Positions 7,701-16,238 are shown, counted from the stretch's first letter. The stretch is 64,000 bases of DNA from Acidaminococcus hominis (GCF_021044795.1 NZ_JAJNOP010000004.1), one strand, 5' to 3'. A program made the numbers and translations. The notes: generated from the letters alone by a model not told the origin.

Positions 7701-10044
7701 AGCTGCCGCCTCCCTTCAGCTGAAGCCGGATCCGGAAACCCGCCGTCCGGTCCTTGGCCCCGTCTTCCTCCAGTCGTTCCAGCTGGGCGTCGCTGATGCC
7801 GGGCTGATGCTGGAGCAGGTCCACCAGCCTGAGGACGCTGTTTTTCTCCAGGGTCCGGCCTTCCAGCACCACCCCAGGCGCCTGCACCGCTTCCCCGTCC
7901 CCTTCCTGGGTCACCCGGGTTACCCAGCAGTCCGCCGGCACCAGGCTGCCCAAAAGGGCCAATAGTCCAGCCCAGGGCAGCTGTTTTTGCTGCACCTTCT
8001 GCCGGAGCTGGCTCCGGGCCTCCAGGTCCGCCTTGCGGCTCAGGCTGGTCTGCCACTGGGCTTCCCAGGGTGCCAGGGCCGCCAAATGCCTTTGGGTTTC
8101 TCCCAGCCGCCAGGCAGTGCCCAGCCGCAGCAGCTGGCAAAAAACCAAGCCGCAAAAGCCCAGACCCCAAAGCAGGGTAAACCCCCGTTTCTGGGACAGC
8201 CGCCCCAGGGACGGCTGGGCTCCCGCAGTCCGGTGGAGGGACAGCTTTCTCGTGTGGAGACAGGGTTTGGCCGCCCCCAGGGAGCAGAGGATTTCCGGCT
8301 GGGAAAGCAGTTCTTCCCCCCTGGCATAGGCTTCTGCCACCGTAACCTTGTCCAGGCCCGGCAGAGGCCGCAGCAGCCCCCGTTTCTGGAGCAGGGGCTG
8401 GAGCTCCTGGCCCAAAGGCTCCCCGCCGCCCAGGGCCGCATAAAGGGGCAGCGCCGCAAGTCCCAGCTCCTGCCGCCACAGCTCTGCATAGGCAGCAATC
8501 TGCTGGGCTGCCTGCTGGCCAGACTCCTGAAAAGTCCCCTGCGCCTCCTGCCACAGGGGGCTTTTGGTCAGCTCCTCCGCCCCCGTTTTCTCTTTTTCCG
8601 CAAGGGCCAGGGGCTCACTGTCCACAGGAATCCCCCGCTGCAGCACGGTGAGGACAAAGCGCTTCCCTTCTTTGGTAAGCAGCAGCGCCCCCGGTTCCTC
8701 CGTCAGCCATTTGCCCCAGCTGGCCGCCTGGGCTTCCAGGCTCACCAGTTCCCAGTCCAGTGCCGCTGCCAGGTCCAGCAGGGCCTGATTCAGGGCCTTG
8801 GACTGGAGCAGCACCGCCGTATTATTGCTTTTGAGCTGCACCGGAACCGCGGCGGCCGTAAAGGTGCCGGGCTTCCAGGGTACGTCCTGCAAAAGGCCCC
8901 ACTGGGCCGCTTCCGCCAGGTTTTTCGCCGCTGCCTGGGGCAGGCTGGCCCGGCGCAGCAGCACCTGCCGGCTGGACAGGCTAAAGCTCACCTGCCCCGC
9001 CCCAAAGCCCCGCTTCCGGCACTGGTCCCCCAGCCATTCGGCTACGGCAGGGACCTGTTCCGGACTGGTAAGCGCCGGCAGTTCCCGGGGCCAGGGCAGC
9101 TGGGCCGTACGGGCAAGGTGCAGCTTTTCTCCCCGGCGCTCCGTTTCCGTCAGGGTCAGAGCCTGGTTTCCCCAGTGGACCACCAGGAGCCGCTTGGGCC
9201 AGGGGGAAACCAGTTTTTCCCAACGGCTGCGCAGGTTGTCCCAGGAAAGGGTTTGCTCCAGGGGCAGCAGCCCCAGCAGCAAAAGCCCCGGGTCCAGCGC
9301 CGACGGCAGCGTTCCCACCACCCCTTTACAATGCACCAGAAAGGCTCCCAGGGCCAAAAAAGGAGCCAGGGGAACACCCACCTTTTCCAGAGCCAGCTTT
9401 TTCTCCCGGGCACGGGACAGGGCCCAGCCCAGGCTCAGCAGGTTCCCCAGCACAATGCATTGGAACCCTTTCAAAGGTCCCAGCCAAGCTCCCAAAAGGG
9501 AACACAAAAGCACGTCCCCAAACCCCAGACCCTGGGGAAAAATCAAATGAAACACCAGCAGGAAACCGCCGCCGGCCAAAACCCCAAAAAGCCCTTCCAG
9601 CAGCGTTCCCCCTACCAAAAAACAGCGCAGGGCAATCCACCCGGCCAAGGCCAGCAGCACGCAGTGGTACACCGCCCGTTCTCGCAGGTCCTGCCAGACG
9701 ATAAGGTACAGGGTGCCGAAGATACCCCACAGGGTAAAAAGCTGCCAGCCGGGAACCTGGCCCCAGCCCAACAGCAGAAACAGCAGGCCGCAGCCTAGTT
9801 CCTGATACAGCAGGTCCCGGGAAAGGGGCGTCCGGCAGTAGCCGCAGCGGCCTTTCCGGTACAAATAGCTTACCACCGGCACCAGGTCCTTTGGGCCCAG
9901 TCTTCTGCCGCAGGCCTCGCAATGGGACGGCGGCCAGCAGATGGACACCCCGTTTTTCATCCGGTCCGCGCACAGTCCCACAAAACTGCCGGCACAAAGG
10001 CCGGTGAGAAAATAGATGATTCCATAAAAAACATTTACTCCCAT
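7690..10044 (-). CDS. Prepilin peptidase fused to PilM- and PilN-like domains
   Basis: A single 784-residue frame. Residues 1-250 form a type IV prepilin peptidase (family A24): an N-terminal domain with two zinc-binding pairs (C42/C45 and C67/C70), then membrane helices carrying the two catalytic aspartates D119 (WQDLR) and D177 (GFGDV; the usual lysine after GDV is leucine). From about 280 a PilM/GspL-like cytoplasmic region begins (PKRLLVVHWGNQALTL), with SLPQAAAKNLAEAAQWGL resembling the PilM helix pattern. Near residue 610 a membrane helix (FTLLWGLGFCGLVFCQLL) introduces a PilN-like periplasmic part. PilD normally cleaves pilin leaders and PilM/N build the platform. ATG 10044 is chosen by spacing to GGGGAGG. 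It lies 11 bases after comM. The PilM and PilN assignments are inference. Confidence 0.75.
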   Translation of the reverse strand: MGVNVFYGIIYFLTGLCAGSFVGLCADRMKNGVSICWPPSHCEACGRRLGPKDLVPVVSYLYRKGRCGYCRTPLSRDLLYQELGCGLLFLLLGWGQVPGWQLFTLWGIFGTLYLIVWQDLRERAVYHCVLLALAGWIALRCFLVGGTLLEGLFGVLAGGGFLLVFHLIFPQGLGFGDVLLCSLLGAWLGPLKGFQCIVLGNLLSLGWALSRAREKKLALEKVGVPLAPFLALGAFLVHCKGVVGTLPSALDPGLLLLGLLPLEQTLSWDNLRSRWEKLVSPWPKRLLVVHWGNQALTLTETERRGEKLHLARTAQLPWPRELPALTSPEQVPAVAEWLGDQCRKRGFGAGQVSFSLSSRQVLLRRASLPQAAAKNLAEAAQWGLLQDVPWKPGTFTAAAVPVQLKSNNTAVLLQSKALNQALLDLAAALDWELVSLEAQAASWGKWLTEEPGALLLTKEGKRFVLTVLQRGIPVDSEPLALAEKEKTGAEELTKSPLWQEAQGTFQESGQQAAQQIAAYAELWRQELGLAALPLYAALGGGEPLGQELQPLLQKRGLLRPLPGLDKVTVAEAYARGEELLSQPEILCSLGAAKPCLHTRKLSLHRTAGAQPSLGRLSQKRGFTLLWGLGFCGLVFCQLLRLGTAWRLGETQRHLAALAPWEAQWQTSLSRKADLEARSQLRQKVQQKQLPWAGLLALLGSLVPADCWVTRVTQEGDGEAVQAPGVVLEGRTLEKNSVLRLVDLLQHQPGISDAQLERLEEDGAKDRTAGFRIRLQLKGGGSYAG

Positions 10045-10055
10045 CATGTCCTCCC

Positions 10056-11582
10056 CTACCCTTGGATACTGGTGCGCAGCTGGATGGCTTCCCCCAAATG
10101 GGTGACGGTAATTATGGGACTTTTCGCCAAATCCGCAATGGTCCGTGCCACCTTGATAATCCGGTCGTGGCTGCGGGCGCTGAGCCCCAGAGCCACAAAG
10201 TACCGCTCCAGCAGGGCTTCCGCTTCCGGGGTCATGGGACAAAAGGCCTTCACTTCCCGGCGTCCCATACTGGCGTTGCAGTACAGGTGGGTGCCTTTAA
10301 GGCGCTGCCGCTGGATTTCCCGGGCCGCCACCACCCGCTGCCGGATTACGGCAGAGGATTCTTCCTTCTTATCGCTTTTCAGTTCCTGGTATTGCAGCCG
10401 GGGTACGTGAATCTGGATATCGATCCGGTCCAGCAGCGGCCCGGAAATCTTCTTCCGGTAGCGGGCAATATCCCCGGGCCGGCAGGAACACTGGTGCACC
10501 TTGTCCTCCTCTCCCCAAAACCCACAGGGACAGGGATTCTGGGCCGCCACCAGAATGAACCGGGCCGGATAGGTCAGGGAAGCCTGGACCCGGCTGATGG
10601 TCACCATTCCGTCCTCCAGGGGCTGGCGCAGGACCTCCAGGGCGCTTCTTGAAAATTCCGGTAATTCATCTAAAAACAATACCCCGTGGTGACTCAGGGT
10701 CACTTCCCCAGGATGGGGAATGGTGCCGCCCCCAATCAGGGCGCTTTGGGACACCGTATGGTGGGGGCTGCGAAAGGGCCGCTCGCTGATAATGCCGCTG
10801 CGCCGCTTCAGCAGTCCGGAGATGCTGTAGATTTTCGTTACCTCCAGGGCTTCCTCCTCCGTCATAGGCGGCAGAATGGTGGGCAGACGCCGGGCCAGCA
10901 TGGTTTTCCCGGCTCCGGGAGCCCCCACCATCAGCACGTTGTGGCCCCCGGCCGCAGCAATTTCCATGGCCCGTTTGGCCACCACCTGCCCCTGGACGTC
11001 AGCAAAGTCCACGCTGTTGTCCTCCGGGTTTTCCAGCTGGAGAGGCTCCTTCTCCAAAGGTTCCAAAAGCTCCTTGCCCTGAAGATGGTCCACCAGTTCC
11101 AGCAGGGTTTTCGCCGTAAACACCTGGATGCCGTCCACCAGCTTCCCTTCCTGGGCATTGCCCCGGGGGATGTAGATGGTGTCCCGGCCTTCTTCCCGGG
11201 CCCGGAGAATCATGGGCAGAATGCCGCTGATGGGCCGCAGGCTGCCGTCCAGGGCCAGTTCTCCGGCAAAGACCGGAGGATTGTCCTCCGGCAGCTTGAT
11301 ATGCTGTTTGGCTGCCAGGATGCCCAGGGCAATGGGCAGGTCCAGGCCGGAGCCGTCCTTTTTCAGGTCCGCCGGCGCCAGATTTACCGTAATGTGGGTA
11401 TCGGGAAAGTAGAACCCGGTGTTTTTCACCGCCGCCTTTACCCGTTCCTTGGACTCCTTTACCGCCGTATCCGGCAGTCCCACCATTTCAAAGGCGGGCA
11501 GGCCGTTGGCCACATCCACTTCCACGGCCACCATTTCTCCGTTAATGCCTCGGGTGGTTTCCCCCCATGTGCGTGCATACAT
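10056..11582 (-). CDS. comM: YifB/ComM-family Mg-chelatase-like AAA+ ATPase
   Basis: A 508-residue protein with the family layout: an N-terminal Lon-protease-like fold (VDVANGLPAFEMVGLPDTAVKESKERV, DGSGLDLPIALGILAA) followed by an AAA+ domain with Walker A GAPGAGKTML and Walker B GVLFLDELPEF, and a C-terminal segment with FCPMTPEAEALLERYF. ComM is known as a hexameric branch-migration helicase that extends recombination of imported DNA during natural transformation. Directly downstream genes encode pilus assembly proteins, which supports a role in DNA uptake here. The cysteine cluster CPCGFWGEEDKVHQCSCRPG is the zinc-type insert of this family. It starts at ATG 11582, 44 bases after yraN. Confidence 0.92.
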   Translation of the reverse strand: MYARTWGETTRGINGEMVAVEVDVANGLPAFEMVGLPDTAVKESKERVKAAVKNTGFYFPDTHITVNLAPADLKKDGSGLDLPIALGILAAKQHIKLPEDNPPVFAGELALDGSLRPISGILPMILRAREEGRDTIYIPRGNAQEGKLVDGIQVFTAKTLLELVDHLQGKELLEPLEKEPLQLENPEDNSVDFADVQGQVVAKRAMEIAAAGGHNVLMVGAPGAGKTMLARRLPTILPPMTEEEALEVTKIYSISGLLKRRSGIISERPFRSPHHTVSQSALIGGGTIPHPGEVTLSHHGVLFLDELPEFSRSALEVLRQPLEDGMVTISRVQASLTYPARFILVAAQNPCPCGFWGEEDKVHQCSCRPGDIARYRKKISGPLLDRIDIQIHVPRLQYQELKSDKKEESSAVIRQRVVAAREIQRQRLKGTHLYCNASMGRREVKAFCPMTPEAEALLERYFVALGLSARSHDRIIKVARTIADLAKSPIITVTHLGEAIQLRTSIQG

Positions 11583-11626
11583 TTGTTCATCACCTGTTTC
11601 AAATAGAATAGCGTTTGTAGTCTGGC

Positions 11627-11980
11627 CTAAAAGCAGGCCTGCATATGATTGATGTTCAGGGTCTCGTGCAGGGAAAGTACCTCAATAATGTCAAAGCGGA
11701 TCTTGCCCCGAAAGCCTGGATGCTCCTTGAGATACACAAAAGCCGCCCGGTGCAGGTGAACCTGTTTTTCGCGGGTTACAGCTGCTGCCGGACGGCCAAA
11801 TTTCAGGCTGCGTCGGCTTTTCACTTCCACAAAAACCAGCGTATTCTTTGTTTGGGCAATAATATCCAGTTCTCCATAAGCACAAGCATAGTTCCGGGCT
11901 ACAATCCGGTAGCCCTGTTTTTCCAGGTACTGGGCAGCTGCATCCTCTCCCCAGTTGCCAAAGCATCTGTGTTCGTGTAT
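11627..11980 (-). CDS. YraN family (UPF0102) protein with a non-canonical start
   Basis: About 117 residues of a YraN-type, endonuclease-like-fold protein. The conserved core is visible: FGNWGEDAAAQYLEKQGY, RNYACAYGELDII and FVEVKSRRSLKFG, which carry the E-x-D-x-ExK nuclease-type residues. Function in the family is uncertain. In this frame there is no ATG, GTG or TTG between the upstream stop (near 12036) and the conserved core. The only start-like codon at good distance (7 bases) from the AGGAGG site is ATA at 11980, with ATT at 11986 too close. So either ATA is used, or the gene has lost its start by mutation or sequencing error. It lies between rnhB and comM, the usual neighbourhood. Confidence 0.75.
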   Translation of the reverse strand: MHEHRCFGNWGEDAAAQYLEKQGYRIVARNYACAYGELDIIAQTKNTLVFVEVKSRRSLKFGRPAAAVTREKQVHLHRAAFVYLKEHPGFRGKIRFDIIEVLSLHETLNINHMQACF

Positions 11981-12032
11981 ACCAATCCCTCCTGTTTCAG
12001 CGGCTGGCAGGCGCAGGACACGGGCACTCCGC

Positions 12033-12836
12033 CTATTTTAATACCAGCGTTTTTTCCTCACTGATTCCCTGATGCTGGGGAAAGTAGGTCTTAATGGGTT
12101 CGTAGCTGCCCCGGTGCCAGGGACAGGGGCCGTCCCGCAGAATGGCCTCCACATGGGTGGAAACGCCGTAGCCCTTGTGGGCTGCAAACCCGTACTGGGG
12201 ATACTGGGCGTCCAGCTCCACCAGCAGCCGGTCACGGGTAACCTTGGCGATAATGGAAGCCGCCGCAATGGCCGCGCTTTTGCTGTCCCCTTTGACCAGG
12301 TCCTCCACCGGTATCCCAGAGGCCAGCGTCAGGGGCATGGCGTCTGTCAGGGCTGCCTGGGGCGGCGTGGAAAGGTGGTTCAGGCAGTTGGTCATGGACC
12401 ACTTGGCCGCCTGATAGATGTTCAGGGCGTCAATCTCCCGGGGCCCCAGAATGGTCACGGTCACCGCCACCGCCTGGTCCAAAATTTCGTCATACAGTTC
12501 TTCCCGCCGGGCAGGGCGCACCTTTTTGGAATCGTTGAGCCCGGGCAGCCAAATCCCGTGGGGCAAAATAACCGCAGCGGTTACCAAAGGTCCCGCCAAA
12601 GGGCCCCTCCCCGCTTCATCGGTGCCGGCCACCTGATTCAGGCCCTGCTCCCAATACCGGCGCTCCAGGTCCTGGAAATGCAGCAGCCGGTCCCGTTCCG
12701 CCGCTTCTGCCGCCAGGCGCTTCGTATAGGCCGCCAGCAGCTTCTGGACCCCGGCCCGGGCATCCAGGCGCAGCTCCGCCAGCTGTTCTGCGGTGGGCGT
12801 TCCCGCCAGCAGTTCCTTCACTTCAGCAATCTTCAT
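12033..12836 (-). CDS. rnhB: Ribonuclease HII
   Basis: A 267-residue RNase HII, which cuts the RNA strand of RNA:DNA hybrids and single embedded ribonucleotides. The catalytic acids appear in VAGTDEAGRGPLAGPLV (D-E), LLVELDAQYPQYGF and the DSKK motif GLNDSKKVRPARREEL. An N-terminal extension of about 70 residues before the catalytic core is typical of the Firmicute long form. ATG 12836 has GGAGGAAC upstream; the start overlaps the end of rbgA by 14 bases, indicating translational coupling within the operon that continues to pilO. Confidence 0.95.
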   Translation of the reverse strand: MKIAEVKELLAGTPTAEQLAELRLDARAGVQKLLAAYTKRLAAEAAERDRLLHFQDLERRYWEQGLNQVAGTDEAGRGPLAGPLVTAAVILPHGIWLPGLNDSKKVRPARREELYDEILDQAVAVTVTILGPREIDALNIYQAAKWSMTNCLNHLSTPPQAALTDAMPLTLASGIPVEDLVKGDSKSAAIAAASIIAKVTRDRLLVELDAQYPQYGFAAHKGYGVSTHVEAILRDGPCPWHRGSYEPIKTYFPQHQGISEEKTLVLK

Positions 12837-13740
12837 GGTGTTCCTCCGCCTTTTCGGCAGCACTTTTTCCCGGAACCTCCAGGGTGAAAGCCCCCAGTTT
12901 GCCGGTCTTAAAGTCCCGGATCACCATTTGGATGACCTTGTTGTAGTCCACCAGGCCGCCGGCTTTCAGGCAACCCCGGGAACGGCCGATTTTTTCTTCC
13001 AGTTCCTTGGCCCCGTCTTCTTCCGCCAGTGCAATGTTGTAGTAGGCGGACAGTTCCTGGGGATAGTACTTCTTCAGCCGCAGCAGCAGAATGTGCACGG
13101 CAATTTCCAAGTCGAATACCTCTTCCCGGATGGCCCCAGTCACGGCCAGGGAAAAGCCCGTTTCCGGGTCGTCAAATTTGGGCCACAGCACCCCCGGGGT
13201 GTCCAGCAGTTCCAGCCCCTTGCCCAGGATGACCCACTGGGGCCCCCGGGTTACGCCGGGCCGGTTCTGGGCCACGGTCTTGTTTTTGCCCAGCAGCCGG
13301 TTGATCAGGGTGGACTTGCCCACGTTGGGAATGCCCACAATCATCACCCGGACCGGATGGTTCTTGACGCCTTTTTTCAGCCATTTGTCCAGAGTAGGCT
13401 GGCCGGCCTTTTGGATGGCCGCCACCAGGGCCTTGACCCCTTTGTTCTTCTGGCAGTTCACTTCCAGGGCGGTAAAGTTCTGTTCCTTCAGCCGCTCCAG
13501 CCACCGGGCGGTCTGCACAGGATCCGCCATATCCGTCTTGTTCAGCACCACGATTTTCTGCTTGTTGCCAATGAGCTTTTTCAGCATGGGGTTGGCGCTG
13601 GACCGTGGAATCCGGGCGTCCAGCATTTCCACCACCACGTCCACCAGCTTCAGCTGTTCCTCCATCATCCGTTTGGCCTTGGTCATATGACCGGGGAACC
13701 ACTGGATGTGAAGCTTGGGTTCTTTTTCCATTTCGTTCAT
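12823..13740 (-). CDS. rbgA: Ribosome biogenesis GTPase RbgA (YlqF)
   Basis: A 305-residue circularly permuted GTPase needed for late assembly of the 50S subunit. The permuted motif order is clear: G4 NKTD (VVLNKTDMADP) comes before G1 GIPNVGKSTLINRL and G3 DTPGVLW. The N-terminus IQWFPGHMTKAKRMM is a hallmark of the YlqF family. The start at 13740 has an AAAGGA site. It is the first gene of the probable rbgA-rnhB-yraN-comM-pil operon and has its own promoter about 130 bases upstream. Confidence 0.95.
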   Translation of the reverse strand: MNEMEKEPKLHIQWFPGHMTKAKRMMEEQLKLVDVVVEMLDARIPRSSANPMLKKLIGNKQKIVVLNKTDMADPVQTARWLERLKEQNFTALEVNCQKNKGVKALVAAIQKAGQPTLDKWLKKGVKNHPVRVMIVGIPNVGKSTLINRLLGKNKTVAQNRPGVTRGPQWVILGKGLELLDTPGVLWPKFDDPETGFSLAVTGAIREEVFDLEIAVHILLLRLKKYYPQELSAYYNIALAEEDGAKELEEKIGRSRGCLKAGGLVDYNKVIQMVIRDFKTGKLGAFTLEVPGKSAAEKAEEHHEDC

Positions 13741-13868
13741 AGTTTTTCCTTTCTATCCTACGCCCTGCCGCCCAGAGGCCAGCAGAGCCGCTCTTTTCTG
13801 TCCTTTAGGAGAGCCAGTTGCTCCCCCTCTGCCGCAGCCTTCAGGTCCTGCGGCTTTCAATTTGTTTT

Positions 13869-13897
13869 ATTATAACAGTTTTCTTTCTCCCTGCAAA
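13869..13897 (-). promoter_or_regulatory. Promoter of the rbgA-pilO operon
   Basis: TTTGCA (13892-13897) and TATAAT (13869-13874), 17 bases apart, with a TG one base before the -10. The roughly 125-base leader contains a GCCGCAG/CTGCGGC hairpin. Confidence 0.65.
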
Positions 13898-13948
13898 ATG
13901 CGGGCATTTTTAGGGGTTTAACGGGAATCCCCCACTTTTTTCCCAGGC

Positions 13949-13986
13949 AAAAAAAGAAGCAGGGCCAGTTATTGCACCGACCCTGC
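13949..13986 (-). terminator. Terminator of lepB
   Basis: GCAGGG (13981-13986 on minus) pairs with CCCTGC (13959-13964), followed by TTCTTTTTTT, 16 bases past the lepB stop codon. Confidence 0.75.
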
Positions 13987-14001
13987 ATGTTCTTATTCTA
14001 C

Positions 14002-14541
14002 TCAAGGCAAAGACCGAAATTGTCCCAAGGGCCAGAAAATCAGGCTGGCTTTGCCCTTGACCAGACTCAGGTCCACAAAGCCCACGTCCCGGTACCGGCT
14101 GTCTTCGGAATTGTTCCGGTTGTCCCCCATGACAAAAATATGGCCCTGGGGTACCGTGGTTTTGGGATAGTTGGTGTGGAAGGGTTCCCGGATATAGGAC
14201 TCATCCAGCGCCTCACCATTCACATAGGTCTTCCCATCCCGGATTTCAATGGTATCCCCGCCTACGGCGATGACCCGTTTGATAAAGTCCCTGCGGGTGT
14301 CACTGGGATATTTGAAAACGATGATTTCGCCCCGTTTGGGCTCCCTGGTGTAGTACACCAGCTTGTTCACCAGCAGCCGTTCCTGGTCCTGGAGGGTATT
14401 CATCATGGAAGGTCCGGAAACCATATAGGGTTCCACCAAAAATGTACGAATCCCAAAGGCCAGCACCACGGCCACAATAATGGAAATCAGCCAGTCGCTG
14501 ACAGTGTCCTGCCAGGACCCGGATTTTTCTTTTTCGTCCAT
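14002..14541 (-). CDS. lepB: Signal peptidase I
   Basis: A 179-residue membrane-anchored serine/lysine protease that removes signal peptides from exported proteins. One N-terminal membrane helix (LISIIVAVVLAFGIRTFL) precedes the catalytic serine in VSGPSMMNTL and the catalytic lysine in DFIKRVIAVGGD; the C-terminal GDNRNNSEDSRY box is also present. Size matches the compact Firmicute type. The start at 14541 has AGGAG 5 bases upstream. It follows a small membrane protein gene and ends in a terminator. The autotransporters and tannase of this window would be among its substrates. Confidence 0.95.
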   Translation of the reverse strand: MDEKEKSGSWQDTVSDWLISIIVAVVLAFGIRTFLVEPYMVSGPSMMNTLQDQERLLVNKLVYYTREPKRGEIIVFKYPSDTRRDFIKRVIAVGGDTIEIRDGKTYVNGEALDESYIREPFHTNYPKTTVPQGHIFVMGDNRNNSEDSRYRDVGFVDLSLVKGKASLIFWPLGQFRSLP

Positions 14542-14595
14542 ACCATTCTCCTAGCACAAAATTGGAAAGCCGCAGCACCGCCGCTTCCAAAATTT

Positions 14596-14943
14596 TTACA
14601 GCAGATTCCCCAGCAAATGGAGAATTCCCAGCACCGCCACCAGTTTCACCAAGGTGGCCTGGGTGGCAAAGGCATCCTGGTTCCAGAAGTTCCAGACTCC
14701 GGCCACCAGCTGGTTTACCGCCTTCTTGTCCCCGTGGACGTACCGCTGCAGCAGGGCAAAGCCCTGGCGTTCCCGGATTACCGCCAGCCAGTACAAAAGG
14801 GACACCAGTCCCAGTAAGTTCAGCCCCTGTTCCGTCCAGGCCTTGTCCACAAAAAGGACCATGGGCCAGTAGGTCAGGATCACAAACAGCAGCAGACTGG
14901 ACAACTTTCCGGACCAGCCCTGTGCGTTCTTAGGTGCAGCCAT
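14596..14943 (-). CDS. Small membrane protein of unknown function
   Basis: A 115-residue protein I do not recognise. It has two hydrophobic segments near the N-terminus (LSSLLLFVILTYWPMVLFV and LLGLVSLLYWLAVI) and a short hydrophobic C-terminal end (LVKLVAVLGILHLLGNLL), separated by a basic and polar stretch. It lies between rplS and lepB, 54 bases before lepB, and starts only 13 bases after the rplS terminator hairpin. Transcription therefore probably comes from read-through of that terminator. ATG 14943 has AGGAG upstream. Confidence 0.7.
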   Translation of the reverse strand: MAAPKNAQGWSGKLSSLLLFVILTYWPMVLFVDKAWTEQGLNLLGLVSLLYWLAVIRERQGFALLQRYVHGDKKAVNQLVAGVWNFWNQDAFATQATLVKLVAVLGILHLLGNLL

Positions 14944-14956
14944 CTTACCAACTCCT

Positions 14957-14987
14957 AAAACAAAAGGGGACTGCGCAGACAGTCCCC
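14957..14987 (-). terminator. Terminator of rplS
   Basis: GGGGACTGTCTGCGCAGTCCCC forms a stem with a short loop and is followed by TTTTGTTTT on the minus strand. The next gene begins just beyond it, so it may be leaky. Confidence 0.8.
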
Positions 14988-15006
14988 CACCGTTTTTTGT
15001 TTCCGA

Positions 15007-15348
15007 TTAGCGGCGTTCTCTAATACGAGCAGCCTTACCGGTCAGTTTACGCAGATAGTACAGTTTTGCTCTGCGAACGATACCTCTATGAGATACCTCA
15101 ATTTTCTCCAGTCTGGGAGAATGTACAGGGAAAGTTCTTTCTACGCCAACGCCGGAAGCGATACGACGTACGGTGAACATTTCACGCACACCTGCGCCAC
15201 TGCGGGAGATGCAAACGCCTTCAAACAGCTGAACACGTTCACGGGTACCTTCGACTACTTTTACATAAACTTTCAAAGTGTCGCCGGCACGGAATTCAGG
15301 AATGTCGGAACGCAGTTGTTCCTTTTCAATTGCTTCGATGATGTTCAT
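15007..15348 (-). CDS. rplS: 50S ribosomal protein L19
   Basis: A 113-residue L19, at the 30S-50S interface. The family signatures FRAGDTLKVYVKVVEGTRERVQ, FEGVCISRSGAG and the basic RRAKLYYLRKLTGKAARIRERR tail are intact. AGGAGG lies 7 bases before the ATG at 15348. Unlike the upstream trmD-ffh operon it has its own strong promoter and a terminator. The leader (about 70 bases) may hold a regulatory structure, as L19 leaders do in other Firmicutes, but I could not match it. Confidence 0.97.
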   Translation of the reverse strand: MNIIEAIEKEQLRSDIPEFRAGDTLKVYVKVVEGTRERVQLFEGVCISRSGAGVREMFTVRRIASGVGVERTFPVHSPRLEKIEVSHRGIVRRAKLYYLRKLTGKAARIRERR

Positions 15349-15427
15349 TTATGTTCCTCCTCAGAATCCAAGACGTTCATTCTTAGCCTCGTGCTAACAG
15401 CGGACCGCCCGTTAATGCATACGCTGT

Positions 15428-15456
15428 ATTATACCATACAGACAGGGTGGGCGCAA
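15428..15456 (-). promoter_or_regulatory. Promoter of rplS
   Basis: TTGCGC (15451-15456) and TATAAT (15428-15433) with a 17-base spacer, immediately after the end of trmD. The leader runs about 75 bases to the rplS start. Confidence 0.75.
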
Positions 15457-15473
15457 GAAAAAGGGCTGCAAAA

Positions 15474-16238
15474 TCAGTCCTTTTCCGGGTCCTTTCCCTG
15501 ATTTTTTTCTTCCGCCTGGACGGCCAGAAACAGCTTGCCGTCCCCGGGCTGCCAGGGCACCGTCCGGAGCAGTTCCGGCCGGTACTTCAGGGTAGTCCGC
15601 AGGGCTTCCTTCCGCCGCCAGGTTTCAATCTTCCCGTGGTCCCCACTGGTGAGGACGGAGGGTACAAGCTGTCCCTGATAGTCCACCGGGCGGGTATACT
15701 GGGGGTATTCCAACAGGCCCGCAGCAAAGGATTCCTCCTCAGCGCTGACGGCCTTGCCCAGCACCCCGGGAATAAAGCGGGCCACTGCATCCATGACGGC
15801 AAGAGCCGGAAGCTCCCCTCCCGTCAGGACGAAGTCCCCTACGGAAAGCCGCAGGTCCGCCTGGGCCAGAATCCGCTCGTCAAAGCCCTCGTAGTGCCCG
15901 CAGCAAAAGATCAGGTCCCGGCCGCTGGCGGCCAAGCTGCAAACCCGCTGCTGCTTCAGGGCTTCCCCGGCGGGGGTCATCGCCAGCACCAGAGCCTCCG
16001 GTGCCAGTTCCCTGGCCCGCTCCAGCGCAGCCAAATAGGTCCGGGGCTGGAGCACCATACCGGCGCCGCCGCCGCAGGTGGTATCATCCACACTGCGGTG
16101 CCGGTCCGTAGCAAAGTCCCGAGGATTCACGCAGGCTACAGAAAGAAGACCTTCCTGTACGGCCCTGCCCAAAATAGAGAAGGACGCCGCCTGCTGGATC
16201 ATTTCCGGAAACAGGGTGAGAAAGATGAACTGTCTCAC
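15474..16238 (-). CDS. trmD: tRNA (guanine37-N1)-methyltransferase
   Basis: A 254-residue SPOUT-fold enzyme that methylates G37 next to the anticodon and prevents frameshifting. The trefoil-knot motifs are present: FCCGHYEGFDERI and LSVGDFVLTGGELPALAVMDAVAR, and the N-terminal FIFLTLFPEMIQ. Its start directly abuts the rimM stop codon. It is the last gene of the ylxM-ffh-rpsP-khpA-ylqD-rimM-trmD operon; a weak hairpin overlaps its stop. Confidence 0.97.
   Translation of the reverse strand: MRQFIFLTLFPEMIQQAASFSILGRAVQEGLLSVACVNPRDFATDRHRSVDDTTCGGGAGMVLQPRTYLAALERARELAPEALVLAMTPAGEALKQQRVCSLAASGRDLIFCCGHYEGFDERILAQADLRLSVGDFVLTGGELPALAVMDAVARFIPGVLGKAVSAEEESFAAGLLEYPQYTRPVDYQGQLVPSVLTSGDHGKIETWRRKEALRTTLKYRPELLRTVPWQPGDGKLFLAVQAEEKNQGKDPEKD

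Noticed and set aside
7685..8554. 289-codon minus-strand frame overlapping the pilus fusion gene
   Set aside because: Out-of-frame shadow, Gly/Ala/Pro-rich with no recognisable domain; the 784-residue frame shows peptidase motifs.
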